From: DATEOR01 sp046733475
GTDB taxonomy: Bacteria > Actinomycetota > Thermoleophilia > Gaiellales > Gaiellaceae
DNA: 64,000 nucleotides
Direction of reading: 5' to 3'
Assembly (NCBI GenBank): GCA_046733475.1
Contig: JBKPPF010000024.1
Coordinates: forward strand, 1-64,000
Part shown: positions 7,713 to 15,812 of the stretch, piece after piece
Layout: each line of letters opens with the position of its first letter
How positions within the stretch are numbered: position 1 is the first letter of the stretch
Position numbers and translations under genes: made by a program
Notes under the pieces: model-generated
Seen by the model: the letters and a program-made list of their open reading frames with translations, nothing else
What the model was told of the DNA's origin: nothing
Databases searched by the model: none

Positions 7713-9160
7713 AGAAGCCCTTTCCGCCCGGCGAGTATGCGGTCGTCGTCGTCGGCAGCGGGCCCGGCGGCTTGCAGACCGCGTACGCACTCTCGCGGCT
7801 CGGCGTGGAGCACGCGATCCTCTCGCAGGACGACTCGCCCGGCGGCATGTTCCGCAAGTGGCCGATTTACCAGCGGCTGCTCTCCTGGACGAAGCCCGAC
7901 GCGCCGTACGAGCGCACCGCACGCGAGTACGAATGGTACGACCACAACAGCCTGATCGCCGACGAGCCCGAGCTGCGGGCAACCGTCGCTGCCGAGATGG
8001 ACCGCACGTACATGACCCCCTCCTGCACAGAGATGGAACGAGGTCTCGCAGCATTCGCAGAGCGCGGCGGTGTCGAGGTTCGCTACGGCTGCCGCTGGGA
8101 GGGCACGCGCGAGGAGGAAGGCGGCTACGTCCTCGTCACATCCGACGGCGAGTACCGCTGCCGGATAGTCGTCTTCGCCGTCGGCGTGACCGACCCGTGG
8201 AAGTCCCCGATCCCCGGGATCGAGGACGTCCCCCACTATGCGGAGACCCCCGCCGCACGCGCGTTCGAGGGCAAGAGCGTGCTCGTCATCGGCAAGCGCA
8301 ACTCCGGGTTCGAGATCGCCGACGGCCTGGAGCCGTGGGCACGTCAGATCTTCCTCGTCTCGCCGCGGCCGGTGCAGACCGCCGTCCTCGCGAACGCGAC
8401 CGTCCGCGTGCGCTACTTCGAGCCGCTGGAGGACGCGGCCTGGGGCGGTGGCACGTTCGCGCTCGACGCCGCCGTCGAGCGAATCGAGCGGACAGAGAGC
8501 GGCGGCTACCGGCTCCACGCAGTAGGCACGACTCGGCCCGGGCCGATCACGCTCGAGGCTGACGCGGCCATCGCGGCGACCGGCTTTCGAACACCGATCC
8601 AGGACCTGCGGGAGCTCGGTCTCGGCACCGTCGCTGACGGCCGGATCCCGGCGTTGACACCGTACTGGGAGAGCACGACGCTCGCAGGCGTCTACTTTGC
8701 CGGAAACACGACGCAGGGCGCCGCCGGCCTGCGGAAGCATGGCGTCGGCAGCGCATCGGGCACCGTGAGCGGATTTCGCTACAACGCCCGCCTGCTCGCC
8801 CAGGAGATTGCCAAGCGCCTTGGGCACAAGCAGGACTGGGACCGGCTCGGCCGCGACGGCATCGTCCCGTTCCTCCTCTCCGAGCTCCGCGGGGGGGCCG
8901 AGATCTGGACGCAGAAGGGATATCTCGCGCGGGCCGTCTATCCGGACGGGAGCACCGGCATTGTCCCGCTGGCGCACTTCCTCGACCACTGCGAGCACGG
9001 CTCGATCGCGATCACGATCGAGATGAACGCGGCGGGCGAGATCTACCCGGTCGCCTACGTGCGCACGCGCGAGGAGATCGACGAACGCGACCTGCCGCCG
9101 CATCCTCTGAACGACTTCGGCGGGACCGAGTATCGAGCCGCGCTGGAGAGCCTTTTGTGA
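7700..9160 (+). CDS. NAD(P)-binding flavoprotein, flavin monooxygenase-like
   Basis: A 486-residue FAD-dependent oxidoreductase of the broad flavin-containing monooxygenase/thioredoxin-reductase-like class. The N-terminus has the FAD motif VVVGSGPGGLQTAYAL (about 17-32), then a GG.F.KWP segment, a central NAD(P) Rossmann motif VLVIGKRNSGFEIADGL, and AATGFRTPI near the end of the FAD domain. No CxxC disulfide is present. The C-terminal 120 residues (from about 365) are not a standard part of these enzymes. The most plausible start is TTG 7700, overlapping the upstream gene, because the motif lies at the normal distance from it. It ends in a four-base overlap with the cyclase gene. The substrate is unknown. 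Confidence 0.75.
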   Translation: MAVLEKPFPPGEYAVVVVGSGPGGLQTAYALSRLGVEHAILSQDDSPGGMFRKWPIYQRLLSWTKPDAPYERTAREYEWYDHNSLIADEPELRATVAAEMDRTYMTPSCTEMERGLAAFAERGGVEVRYGCRWEGTREEEGGYVLVTSDGEYRCRIVVFAVGVTDPWKSPIPGIEDVPHYAETPAARAFEGKSVLVIGKRNSGFEIADGLEPWARQIFLVSPRPVQTAVLANATVRVRYFEPLEDAAWGGGTFALDAAVERIERTESGGYRLHAVGTTRPGPITLEADAAIAATGFRTPIQDLRELGLGTVADGRIPALTPYWESTTLAGVYFAGNTTQGAAGLRKHGVGSASGTVSGFRYNARLLAQEIAKRLGHKQDWDRLGRDGIVPFLLSELRGGAEIWTQKGYLARAVYPDGSTGIVPLAHFLDHCEHGSIAITIEMNAAGEIYPVAYVRTREEIDERDLPPHPLNDFGGTEYRAALESLL

Positions 9161-10509
9161 AGCGGCTGGCGGGCTGGGGTGCGCTCTGCGTCATCCCGCT
9201 CGTAGGCCTGCTCGTCCTGCTCGACGAGCCGAGCTACGACCTCATCTGGGAGAACCATCCGGCGCACTTCTGGCTCGTCGTGCTGGTCGGCGTCCTCTCC
9301 TTCGCGCTCGGCTTCCTGCTCGCCGAGGCGGCCGCGCGGCGCTCGGACGCCCGCGTGCTCCTCATCGGCATTGCGTTTCTCGCCACTTCCGGCTACCTCG
9401 TCCTGCACGCGCTGGCCACGCCGGGAGTCCTGCTCGCCGAGAAGAACGCCGGCTTCCAGATCGCCTCGGCGATCGGCCTCCTCGAGGCGGGCCTCTTCGC
9501 GGCTGCGTCGGCGGTTCGTTTCCACCCCGAGACCTCTGCGTTCCTCGTCCGCTACCGCGGAGTCATCTACGGCTTGCTGGTCCTACACATGGCTGCCTGG
9601 GCCGCCATCTCGCTCTCGACCCTGCCCCCGCTCGACGACGCCGTCACCCCGGAGGACACACGGGGTCCGCTCGCCGCTCTCGCCGTGGTCGGGCTTTTGG
9701 CCTACGGCTTCGGCGTCTGGCGCTACTGGCAGCTCTATCGCGCGCGGAAGCGCCCACTTCCGCTCGCGATTCTCGTCGCGCTCGTCCTGCTCTCGGAGGC
9801 CATGTTCGCGGTCGCCTTCGCGCGCAACTGGCAAACCACCTGGTGGGAATGGCACCTCCTCATGCTCGTCGCGTTCGGCGTAGTCGGCCTCGCCGCGCGG
9901 CGCGAATGGCGGCTGGAAGGCTCCTCGGCGGAGATTTTCAGCGACATCTACGAGGAGCAGACGCGCGGCCACCTGGAGGAGGTGAGCGTCCTCTTCGCCG
10001 ACCTGCAGGGCTACACCGCATTCTCGGAGCGGACTCCGAAGACCGAGATCAAAGGGATGCTGGACACGTATTTCCCGGCCGCGGCCGCGGTTCTCCAGGC
10101 GCACGGCGGCGAGCTCTACAACACGATCGGCGACGCGCTCATGGTCGTGTTCCGCGGGCCGGGGCACGAGCTTCGCGCCGGGCGCACGGCCCTCGACTTC
10201 CAGCGCGAGATGACCCGGATCGCGGATGCGCACCCCGGTTGGCCGCGCTTCCGGGCCGGCGTGAACTCAGGCGAGGCCGTGCTCGGTGTCATCGACGCCC
10301 CAGGGAAGCGCGGCTACACCGCCACGGGCGACACGGTCAATCTCGCTTCGCGCCTCGAAGGCCAGGCCCGAGCAGGCGAGGTCGTCGTCTCAGCCACGAC
10401 CTACACGGCGCTGGCGGAGCGCGCCGATGTGGAGGAGCTCGACCCTCTCAGCGTGAAAGGGAAGAGTGAGGCCGTGCGGGCCTTCGTCCTTCGCGGTCTG
10501 GGGCCCTAG
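9157..10509 (+). CDS. Membrane-bound class III adenylate/guanylate cyclase
   Basis: A 450-residue protein with about eight N-terminal membrane helices (to about residue 250) and a cytoplasmic class III nucleotidyl cyclase domain. The two metal aspartates are present as D282 (FADLQGYT) and D326 (TIGDALM), and the transition-state pair as N395 and R399 (VNLASRLE). The purine-specifying lysine position is Asn322 (YNTIGD) and the paired Asp position is Thr388 (YTATGD), so the choice of ATP or GTP cannot be read from the sequence. The GTG start overlaps the upstream flavoprotein stop. The product should be cAMP or cGMP, made in response to an unknown membrane signal. The gene ends the plus-strand run that began with complex I. 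Confidence 0.9.
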   Translation: MKRLAGWGALCVIPLVGLLVLLDEPSYDLIWENHPAHFWLVVLVGVLSFALGFLLAEAAARRSDARVLLIGIAFLATSGYLVLHALATPGVLLAEKNAGFQIASAIGLLEAGLFAAASAVRFHPETSAFLVRYRGVIYGLLVLHMAAWAAISLSTLPPLDDAVTPEDTRGPLAALAVVGLLAYGFGVWRYWQLYRARKRPLPLAILVALVLLSEAMFAVAFARNWQTTWWEWHLLMLVAFGVVGLAARREWRLEGSSAEIFSDIYEEQTRGHLEEVSVLFADLQGYTAFSERTPKTEIKGMLDTYFPAAAAVLQAHGGELYNTIGDALMVVFRGPGHELRAGRTALDFQREMTRIADAHPGWPRFRAGVNSGEAVLGVIDAPGKRGYTATGDTVNLASRLEGQARAGEVVVSATTYTALAERADVEELDPLSVKGKSEAVRAFVLRGLGP

Positions 10510-10885
10510 AGGGGGCGAGCGCGATCAGCGCCTGAAGGACGAGGAGTGCGAAGCAGAAGGCGAGCACGCCGCTCGCCTCCGACGGAACCGTCCCCGCGGC
10601 GATGAGAGGCTCGCGCACGGCGGCGCCGACGACGATCCCCGCGACCAGGAGCGCGGAGAGCGTCGCCTGCAGCCGGCCGAGCGCGTCCATGCGCCCCCCG
10701 TTCACCGCGTCCACAACCCGTGCGAAGCAGACGAGCCCGGCTGCCGCGGTGATCGGGACTCCGAGAACGAGCAGGTAGAAGGAGGCCGAAGCGAACCCAA
10801 AGGCATCGGAGACGGCGGTGGCGAGGATGAGGACGGCGGCGAGCTCCACCGCCATGGCCGAGGCGCCCGTACGGGACTGCCACAT
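10448..10885 (-). CDS. Four-helix membrane protein of unknown function
   Basis: A 145-residue, Ala/Val/Leu-rich protein with four predicted membrane helices and a polar basic tail. I do not recognise a family. The tail lies over the 3' end of the convergent cyclase gene (62 bases of tail-to-tail overlap), which is long for this genome. Either ATG 10885 or ATG 10855 could be the start; the latter begins directly at the first helix. Neither has a clear ribosome binding site. It is divergent from the hydrolase gene at 10954, with 68 bases between. Confidence 0.6.
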   Translation of the reverse strand: MWQSRTGASAMAVELAAVLILATAVSDAFGFASASFYLLVLGVPITAAAGLVCFARVVDAVNGGRMDALGRLQATLSALLVAGIVVGAAVREPLIAAGTVPSEASGVLAFCFALLVLQALIALAPSRAPDREGRRPARPHSSLSR

Positions 10886-10953
10886 GTTCCGCGGTTCGCG
10901 CCCGCGGCAAGAACTCCTTCGTTACGCTCGACCCAGCGAACCGGAGGAGGAGG

Positions 10954-11649
10954 ATGGCAAACGGCTCATTGACCTGGCTTGGTCACGCAACCTTCAGGCT
11001 CGACACGCCCGGAGGCAAGCGCGTCTACATCGACCCCTGGCTGGACAATCCGAAGTGCCCCGAGTCCGAGAAGGAACCCGAGCGCATCGACCTGATCGCA
11101 CTCACGCACGGCCACTCGGACCACGTCGGCTCGACCGTCGAGCTTGCCAAGCGCTTCGGGTGCCCGGTCGTCGCGATGATCGAGCTGCGCGACTGGCTCA
11201 CCGGGCAAGGGCTTCCGGACGATGCGAGCGAAGGCGGAAACAAGGGCGGCACGATCGAGAAGGAGGGCGTGAAGATCACCTTCACGCACGCCTTCCACTC
11301 CTCGAGCTCGAACGATCTCCAGTACCTCGGAGAGGCTGCGGGCCTCATCCTCGAGCTTGAGGACGGCAAGAAGATCTACTTCGCGGGCGACACCTGCGTC
11401 TTCGGCGACATGCAGCTCATCGGCCGGATCTACGAGCCCGAACTCGCTGTGCTGCCGATCGGCGATCACTACACGATGGGGCCGAAGGAAGCCGCCGTGG
11501 CACTCGAGCTCCTCGGCGTCGGCCGCTGCGTCCCATGCCACTACGGGACCTTTCCGCTCCTGACCGGAACCCCCGAAGCATGTCGCGAGGCGCTGACGAC
11601 CAACTGCGAGATCGTCGACATCGCGCCCGGGGCAACGTACGAGCTGTGA
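10954..11649 (+). CDS. UPF0173-type metal-dependent hydrolase (metallo-beta-lactamase fold)
   Basis: A 231-residue single-domain metallo-beta-lactamase-fold protein. Metal-binding motifs are visible: LGHATFRL near the start, THGHSDHVG (about 51-59; HxHxDH type), HAFHSSSS, FAGDT with the bridging Asp, and a late HYGTFP. The arrangement and length match the UPF0173/YtkL group of small L-ascorbate-6-phosphate lactonase-like hydrolases. The true substrate of the group is unknown. A strong Shine-Dalgarno sequence (GGAGGAGGAGG) lies directly before the ATG. Its TGA overlaps the GTG of the next small gene. Confidence 0.88.
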   Translation: MANGSLTWLGHATFRLDTPGGKRVYIDPWLDNPKCPESEKEPERIDLIALTHGHSDHVGSTVELAKRFGCPVVAMIELRDWLTGQGLPDDASEGGNKGGTIEKEGVKITFTHAFHSSSSNDLQYLGEAAGLILELEDGKKIYFAGDTCVFGDMQLIGRIYEPELAVLPIGDHYTMGPKEAAVALELLGVGRCVPCHYGTFPLLTGTPEACREALTTNCEIVDIAPGATYEL

Positions 11650-11927
11650 GGGAGCGCTGGTTCGGCGCAACGGGGCGGCGCGTCCCGGAAATCGCCGTCG
11701 AGGGCGAGGACGATATCCCCGTCGGCGACGCGCTTGTCCTCGACGGCGTCGACGATGTCGGCCGCCTCGAGGAGGCGCATACGAAGGGAATCCCGGTGGT
11801 CGTCCGCGCCGCAAGCGCAGAGGCCGTTCGCGGGGCGCTCGAACGCCCTGAGGTCGCCTGCGTGCTCGTCCCGCCGGAGCAGCGCGAACTCGTGAACCTC
11901 GACTTCAGGCAGTTGAAGTATGGCTAG
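11646..11927 (+). CDS. Small protein of unknown function
   Basis: A 93-residue acidic protein that starts at a GTG overlapping the upstream stop (GTGA) and ends eight bases inside the next gene. The sequence alternates strands and helices (GDALVLDGVDDVGRLEEA, PVVVRAASAEAVRGALE) and ends LVPPEQRELVNLDFRQLKYG, suggesting a small alpha/beta fold. I recognise no family. Coupling on both sides argues that it is translated and works with the hydrolase or the DUF1028 protein. Confidence 0.65.
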   Translation: MRERWFGATGRRVPEIAVEGEDDIPVGDALVLDGVDDVGRLEEAHTKGIPVVVRAASAEAVRGALERPEVACVLVPPEQRELVNLDFRQLKYG

Positions 11928-12759
11928 AGCGTCTACCTACTCGATCGTCGCCTGCGACCTCGGCGCGGCCGAGTGGGGAGTGGCGGTGCAGTCGAAGTTC
12001 CTCGCCGTGGGCGCGGGCGTCCCCGCGGCGGAGCCCCATGTCGGAGCGATCGCCACACAGGCGTTGGCGAACATGCGCTACGGCCCCGACGGGCTTGCGC
12101 TCCTGCGCCAGGGGCTCTCCGCCCACGACGTCGTCCAGCGTCTGACCGAGGCGGACGAGGGTCGCGCCGAGCGGCAGCTCGGCGTCGTGGACGCCCAGGG
12201 CCGCGCGGCCACCTACACGGGGGAGAGCTGCCTCGACTGGGCAGGGGGGATCACCGGCGACGGCTACGCGGCCCAGGGCAACATCCTTGTCTCGGAGGAG
12301 ACGGTCTCCGCCCTCGGGCGAACATTCGAGGTAACGGCGGGCAAGCCGCTCGCCGAGCGCCTCCTCGACGCGCTCGAGGCAGCGCAGGCCGCGGGAGGCG
12401 ACCGCCGAGGGCAGCAGTCGGCTGCGCTTCTCGTCGTCCGCAAGGACGGCGGCTACATGGGCACGACGGACGCGGTCGCCGACCTGCGCGTCGACGATCA
12501 CCCCACCCCGATCGAGGAGCTTCGCCGGATCTATGTCATGCACGACCTCCTCTTCGGCGAGACACCCGAAGAGGAGTGGCTCGACGTTGACGAGCAAATC
12601 GCACTCGAGCTACGCGAGCGGCTCGACGCGCTCGGCTATGGAGACGAGGACATCGAGCGCGCCTTCATCGACTGGGCGGGCACGGAGAACCTCGAAGAGC
12701 GGGTGAAGGGAATCGACCGGATCGACCCGGTCGTCCTCGTGGAGCTCAGGAAGCGCTAG
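11920..12759 (+). CDS. DUF1028 family protein (Ntn-hydrolase-like)
   Basis: A 279-residue protein whose first 200 residues match the DUF1028 pattern: STYSIVACDL at the N-terminus, WGVAVQSKFLAVG, ATQALANMRYGPDG, and the LDWAGGITGDGYAAQGNIL block. The family has an Ntn-hydrolase-like fold; its reaction is unknown. The last 75 residues are a small acidic helical domain (ELRERLDALGYG, FIDWAGTENLEERV) resembling the peptidoglycan-binding-like tail seen on some relatives. It starts at ATG 11920 inside the upstream small gene and runs tail-to-tail with the ankyrin gene, overlapping by four bases. Confidence 0.85.
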   Translation: MARASTYSIVACDLGAAEWGVAVQSKFLAVGAGVPAAEPHVGAIATQALANMRYGPDGLALLRQGLSAHDVVQRLTEADEGRAERQLGVVDAQGRAATYTGESCLDWAGGITGDGYAAQGNILVSEETVSALGRTFEVTAGKPLAERLLDALEAAQAAGGDRRGQQSAALLVVRKDGGYMGTTDAVADLRVDDHPTPIEELRRIYVMHDLLFGETPEEEWLDVDEQIALELRERLDALGYGDEDIERAFIDWAGTENLEERVKGIDRIDPVVLVELRKR

Positions 12760-13247
12760 GCGCCGCCGCCGGCGTTAGCGCCATGGCGAATCAACAGCTC
12801 GGCCAGGTCGAAGTCACCGCGCTGCTCGGCCTGCATCAGCGGCGTGAAGCCGCCGTGCTCGCGTGCGTTCGGGTCTGCGCCCGCCTCGAGCAGGGCCTGC
12901 GCGTTGTCCAGACGCCCGGCGGCCACGGCGCTGTGGAGGGGAGTCGCCTCCGGTGCGAACTCCTCGTTCGTGGACCGAGCTTCGATGTCGGCGCCTGCGG
13001 CGACCAGGGCACGGACGGCCTCGGGCGAGCCGAAGAACGCCGCGTAGTGGAGGGCCGTGAACCCGTCGGGGCTCGGCGCCTTTGCCAGCTCCGAGTCCTC
13101 GCGAAGCAGCTCCTCGAGCCGTGCGGCGTCGCCCAACGCGGCGGCCTCGAAGACGTTCAGGGACGCGGCCTCGGCGGCGAGCTCCCTGGCACGGTCCCGC
13201 TCGCCCTTGTAGAGCGCCTCGAGGACCGGCCCGAGCTCGCTAGCCAT
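12756..13247 (-). CDS. Ankyrin-repeat protein
   Basis: A 163-residue protein containing three to four ankyrin repeats from about residue 30. Clear units are DGFTALHYAAFFGSPEAVRA, EATPLHSAVAAGRLDNAQAL and GGFTPLMQAEQRGDFDLAEL, each followed by a LLxxGAD/GAN loop. Such proteins bind protein partners and have no enzymatic motif. I chose the ATG at 13247, which gives a natural helical N-terminus (MASELGPVLEALY); the frame is open further upstream only over the Ldh-like gene. It overlaps the Ldh-like stop by eight bases, so mrp, the Ldh-like gene and this gene form one minus-strand unit. Confidence 0.85.
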   Translation of the reverse strand: MASELGPVLEALYKGERDRARELAAEAASLNVFEAAALGDAARLEELLREDSELAKAPSPDGFTALHYAAFFGSPEAVRALVAAGADIEARSTNEEFAPEATPLHSAVAAGRLDNAQALLEAGADPNAREHGGFTPLMQAEQRGDFDLAELLIRHGANAGGGA

Positions 13248-13968
13248 CGCCCGGAAGTCTGACGCCTCCGGCCCGCGCCCGCAGGCCTGGCACGGGGTCG
13301 TGCTCGGGTCGAGCAACGAGCATGACCGCGCCGTGCTCCTCCCCGGCGAGAGACGACACGAGCATGTGCAACCCGACGGCGAGAGCGAAGGCTTTGTGTG
13401 CCTGCTCTCCACCGAAGGGGACGAGCTCCTCGGGCGGAGCCGCGCCGACGAGGACGTCGCCGTAGGTCACCTTTCCCATCGACACGTCCGCGACTAGCGG
13501 ACGGCCGTCGGAGCTGGGCACGGCAATCGCGAGAGGGTTCGTGCCCGCCAGCGGCTCACCGCCTTCGGGGTGGGCTAGGCGCGGCGGCGAGGTTGTCGTC
13601 AGCGCCGCGACGAGCCCGCTCTCTGCGAGCTTCCGCACCCAGTAGCCGAGGTAGCCCGTCGGGAAGCAGCTAGAGGCGATGATCAGCCGCGCGCGGGCAG
13701 GCGGGTCAAAGAGCTGCGACGCGACGATCCGTGCAAGAACGAGATAGCCGAGCGCGCCGTTTCCCTCCCAGCGCTCGTAGCCGTGCTCGACGATGACGCG
13801 CTGCGGCGCTGCGGCGGGATCGAGGTCCGGCAGCTCGGCGAGCCAGTCGAGGCGCGAGGTTCCGTGCCCCGGACGGTTCCGGCGATCGGCCTCCTCGAAG
13901 TGGTCGGCGAGCGTCCGGGCATCGGCTTCCGAGAAGCCGAGCGCGCGCAGCCGGTCGTAGGCGTTCAG
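13240..13968 (-). CDS. Compact Ldh-family (malate/L-lactate/ureidoglycolate dehydrogenase-like) oxidoreductase with a probable CTG start
   Basis: About 242 residues matching the Ldh family of NAD(P)H-dependent 2-oxo-acid reductases: GFSEADARTLADHFEEADRR near the start, PGHGTSRL with the family His (about H35), GNGALGYLVLARI, and LAGTNPLAIAVPSSDGRPL. Family members are usually about 330-360 residues, so this copy is short: the middle SNHFG-type loop reads SSCFPTGYLGYW and the C-terminal third is missing. No ATG, GTG or TTG exists in frame between the mrp end and the conserved part. The best candidate is CTG at 13968, sharing bases with the mrp stop (CTGA). The catalytic role is uncertain; it could be a remnant or a changed enzyme. 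Confidence 0.65.
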   Translation of the reverse strand: MNAYDRLRALGFSEADARTLADHFEEADRRNRPGHGTSRLDWLAELPDLDPAAAPQRVIVEHGYERWEGNGALGYLVLARIVASQLFDPPARARLIIASSCFPTGYLGYWVRKLAESGLVAALTTTSPPRLAHPEGGEPLAGTNPLAIAVPSSDGRPLVADVSMGKVTYGDVLVGAAPPEELVPFGGEQAHKAFALAVGLHMLVSSLAGEEHGAVMLVARPEHDPVPGLRARAGGVRLPGDG

Positions 13969-15065
13969 GCCGAGACGAGCGGCAGGGGCTTCAGGATGCC
14001 CACTCCCTGCTCGCGCTTGGTGGACGTGATCGCCTGGGCGAGCGCGACGATAGCCTGAGAGACCTGCGTCTCTGGATCGGTCGAGACGATCGCCTCGCCC
14101 TCGTCCGACCGGGCGCCAAGCCGGGGGTCGAACGGGATCCTGCCGAGCAGGGGCGCTTCGACCTCGCGGGAGAGCGCTTCTCCTCCCCCGGAGCCGAAGA
14201 GCTCGTCGCCCGTTCCAGCGAGAAAGGACATGTTCTCGACGACGCCCAGGAGGCGCATATTCGTCTTCCGCGCCATCTGGGCAGCGCGCACGGCGACCTG
14301 CTGGGCCGCGCGGTGCGGAGTCGTGACGACAACCGCTTCGGCGCGCGGCAGAAGCTGCCCGAGCGAGATGGCCACGTCCCCCGTCCCGGGCGGCATGTCG
14401 ACCACGAGCGTGTCGAGATCGCCCCAGTGGACGTCGGAGAGGAATTGCTCGAGCGCCCGGTGCAGCATGGGTCCGCGCCACATGATGGGCGTGTTCTCGT
14501 CGAGGAAGAAGCCGATGGACATGACCTTCAGGTCGCCCTTCACCGGCGGGACGATCATCTTGTCCACCGCCACCGGGCGCTGGCTGATCCCGAGCATCAT
14601 CGGAATCGAGTAGCCGTAGACGTCGGCGTCGAGGACGCCGGTCTTGTGGCCGAGCCCCGCAAACGCCGTCGCCAGATTGGCGGTCAGGGACGACTTGCCC
14701 ACGCCTCCCTTTCCGCTCGCCACGGCGATCACGCGCGTGGACGCGCCGACCGAGATCCCGGGCGTGCGCTCGGAAACGCCGCCTCGCAGGCGATCCGTCA
14801 GCGCGGTCTTCTCCTCGGGGGACATGACGTCGAAGCCGAGGCCGATCGACTCGACACCGGCGACCGGCGCCAGTGCCGTCTGCACCTGCTCCTCGAAGCT
14901 GGCCCGGAGCGGACAGCCGGGGACGGTCAGCGCGATCGTGACGTCGACGCGCCCGCCGTCGATCTCGATGTCGCGCACCATGTCGAGCTCGACGACCGAA
15001 CGGCCGAGCTCAGGGTCGAAGACGCTTTCGAGCGCCTTCAGAACTTCTTCGCGCGAAACCCCCAC
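13965..15065 (-). CDS. mrp: Mrp/ApbC-type P-loop iron-sulfur cluster carrier ATPase
   Basis: A 366-residue protein with an N-terminal MIP18/DUF59 domain (residues 1 to about 85; SREEVLKALESVFDPELGRS) and a C-terminal ParA/MinD-like ATPase. The ATPase has the deviant Walker A GKGGVGKSSL, the DADVYGYSIP switch and VVDMPPGTGDV. Members load or transfer Fe-S clusters to apoproteins, which fits the nearby complex I genes. The GTG start at 15065 is the first that keeps the DUF59 domain whole; no strong ribosome site precedes it. It is divergent from the response regulator gene (63 bases) and its stop overlaps the putative CTG start of the Ldh-like gene. Confidence 0.92.
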   Translation of the reverse strand: MGVSREEVLKALESVFDPELGRSVVELDMVRDIEIDGGRVDVTIALTVPGCPLRASFEEQVQTALAPVAGVESIGLGFDVMSPEEKTALTDRLRGGVSERTPGISVGASTRVIAVASGKGGVGKSSLTANLATAFAGLGHKTGVLDADVYGYSIPMMLGISQRPVAVDKMIVPPVKGDLKVMSIGFFLDENTPIMWRGPMLHRALEQFLSDVHWGDLDTLVVDMPPGTGDVAISLGQLLPRAEAVVVTTPHRAAQQVAVRAAQMARKTNMRLLGVVENMSFLAGTGDELFGSGGGEALSREVEAPLLGRIPFDPRLGARSDEGEAIVSTDPETQVSQAIVALAQAITSTKREQGVGILKPLPLVSA

Positions 15066-15128
15066 GAATTCAAGGCTACCAAGCCTCTCGATACGGAATC
15101 CGACCCTCCCGTCCGTCAGGATGAAGAT

Positions 15129-15809
15129 ATGGACGAACGTGTTCTTCTCGTCGAGGACGACCCCTCGATCCGCGAGGTGGCGAGCCTTGGCCTTTCTCAG
15201 GCCGGCTTTCGAGTGACGACATCCGGGGACGGAAGGGCCGGTCTCATCGAGTTCCGGAACCAGCGCTTCGACCTCGTCGTCCTCGACATCATGCTCCCCG
15301 AGCTCGACGGGTACGAGGTCTGCCGGCAGATCAGGGCCGAGAGCCGGGTGCCGATCATCATGCTCTCGGCGAAGAGCGACACCGTGGACGTCGTCGTCGG
15401 ACTCGAGCTGGGAGCCGACGACTACGTGACGAAGCCGTTCGAGCTCCCGGAGCTGGTCGCACGGGCCAGGGCGGCGCTCCGGCGGGCGTCGGCGGTCCCG
15501 GAGGATCCCGTCCTCACACGCGGAGACCTTGAGATCGACCCGGCTGCCTTCGTCGCGCGGAAGAACGGCGAGGAGGTCAACTTGACGGTGACCGAGTTCA
15601 AGCTCCTGCTCGAGATCGCGCGACGGCCCGGCCAGGTCTTCACGCGCGAGCTTCTTCTCGAACGGGTCTGGAACTACGAGTACCTCGGCGACTCGCGCCT
15701 CGTGGACGTCGCCGTCCAGCGCCTCCGCGCCAAGGTCGAGGACGATCCGAAGGAGCCGAAGCACGTGAAGACTGTGCGGGGAGTCGGCTACCGCTTCGAC
15801 GTGGAGTAG
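15129..15809 (+). CDS. OmpR-family response regulator
   Basis: A 226-residue two-component regulator with a receiver domain (1 to about 120) and a winged-helix DNA-binding domain (about 130-226). Receiver residues D10-D11, the phospho-acceptor D53 (VVLDIMLPELDG) and the lysine in YVTKPFE are present. The effector ends with VKTVRGVGYRFD, typical of OmpR/PhoB. The ATG at 15129 has only a weak ribosome site. The sensor kinase gene begins four bases after its stop, so they are a cognate pair. Confidence 0.94.
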   Translation: MDERVLLVEDDPSIREVASLGLSQAGFRVTTSGDGRAGLIEFRNQRFDLVVLDIMLPELDGYEVCRQIRAESRVPIIMLSAKSDTVDVVVGLELGADDYVTKPFELPELVARARAALRRASAVPEDPVLTRGDLEIDPAAFVARKNGEEVNLTVTEFKLLLEIARRPGQVFTRELLLERVWNYEYLGDSRLVDVAVQRLRAKVEDDPKEPKHVKTVRGVGYRFDVE

Positions 15810-15812
15810 GCG

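Noticed and set aside
15066..15764. The frame extending mrp upstream across the response regulator gene
   Set aside because: The extension is an antisense shadow of the regulator; GTG 15065 already yields a complete DUF59 plus ATPase protein.
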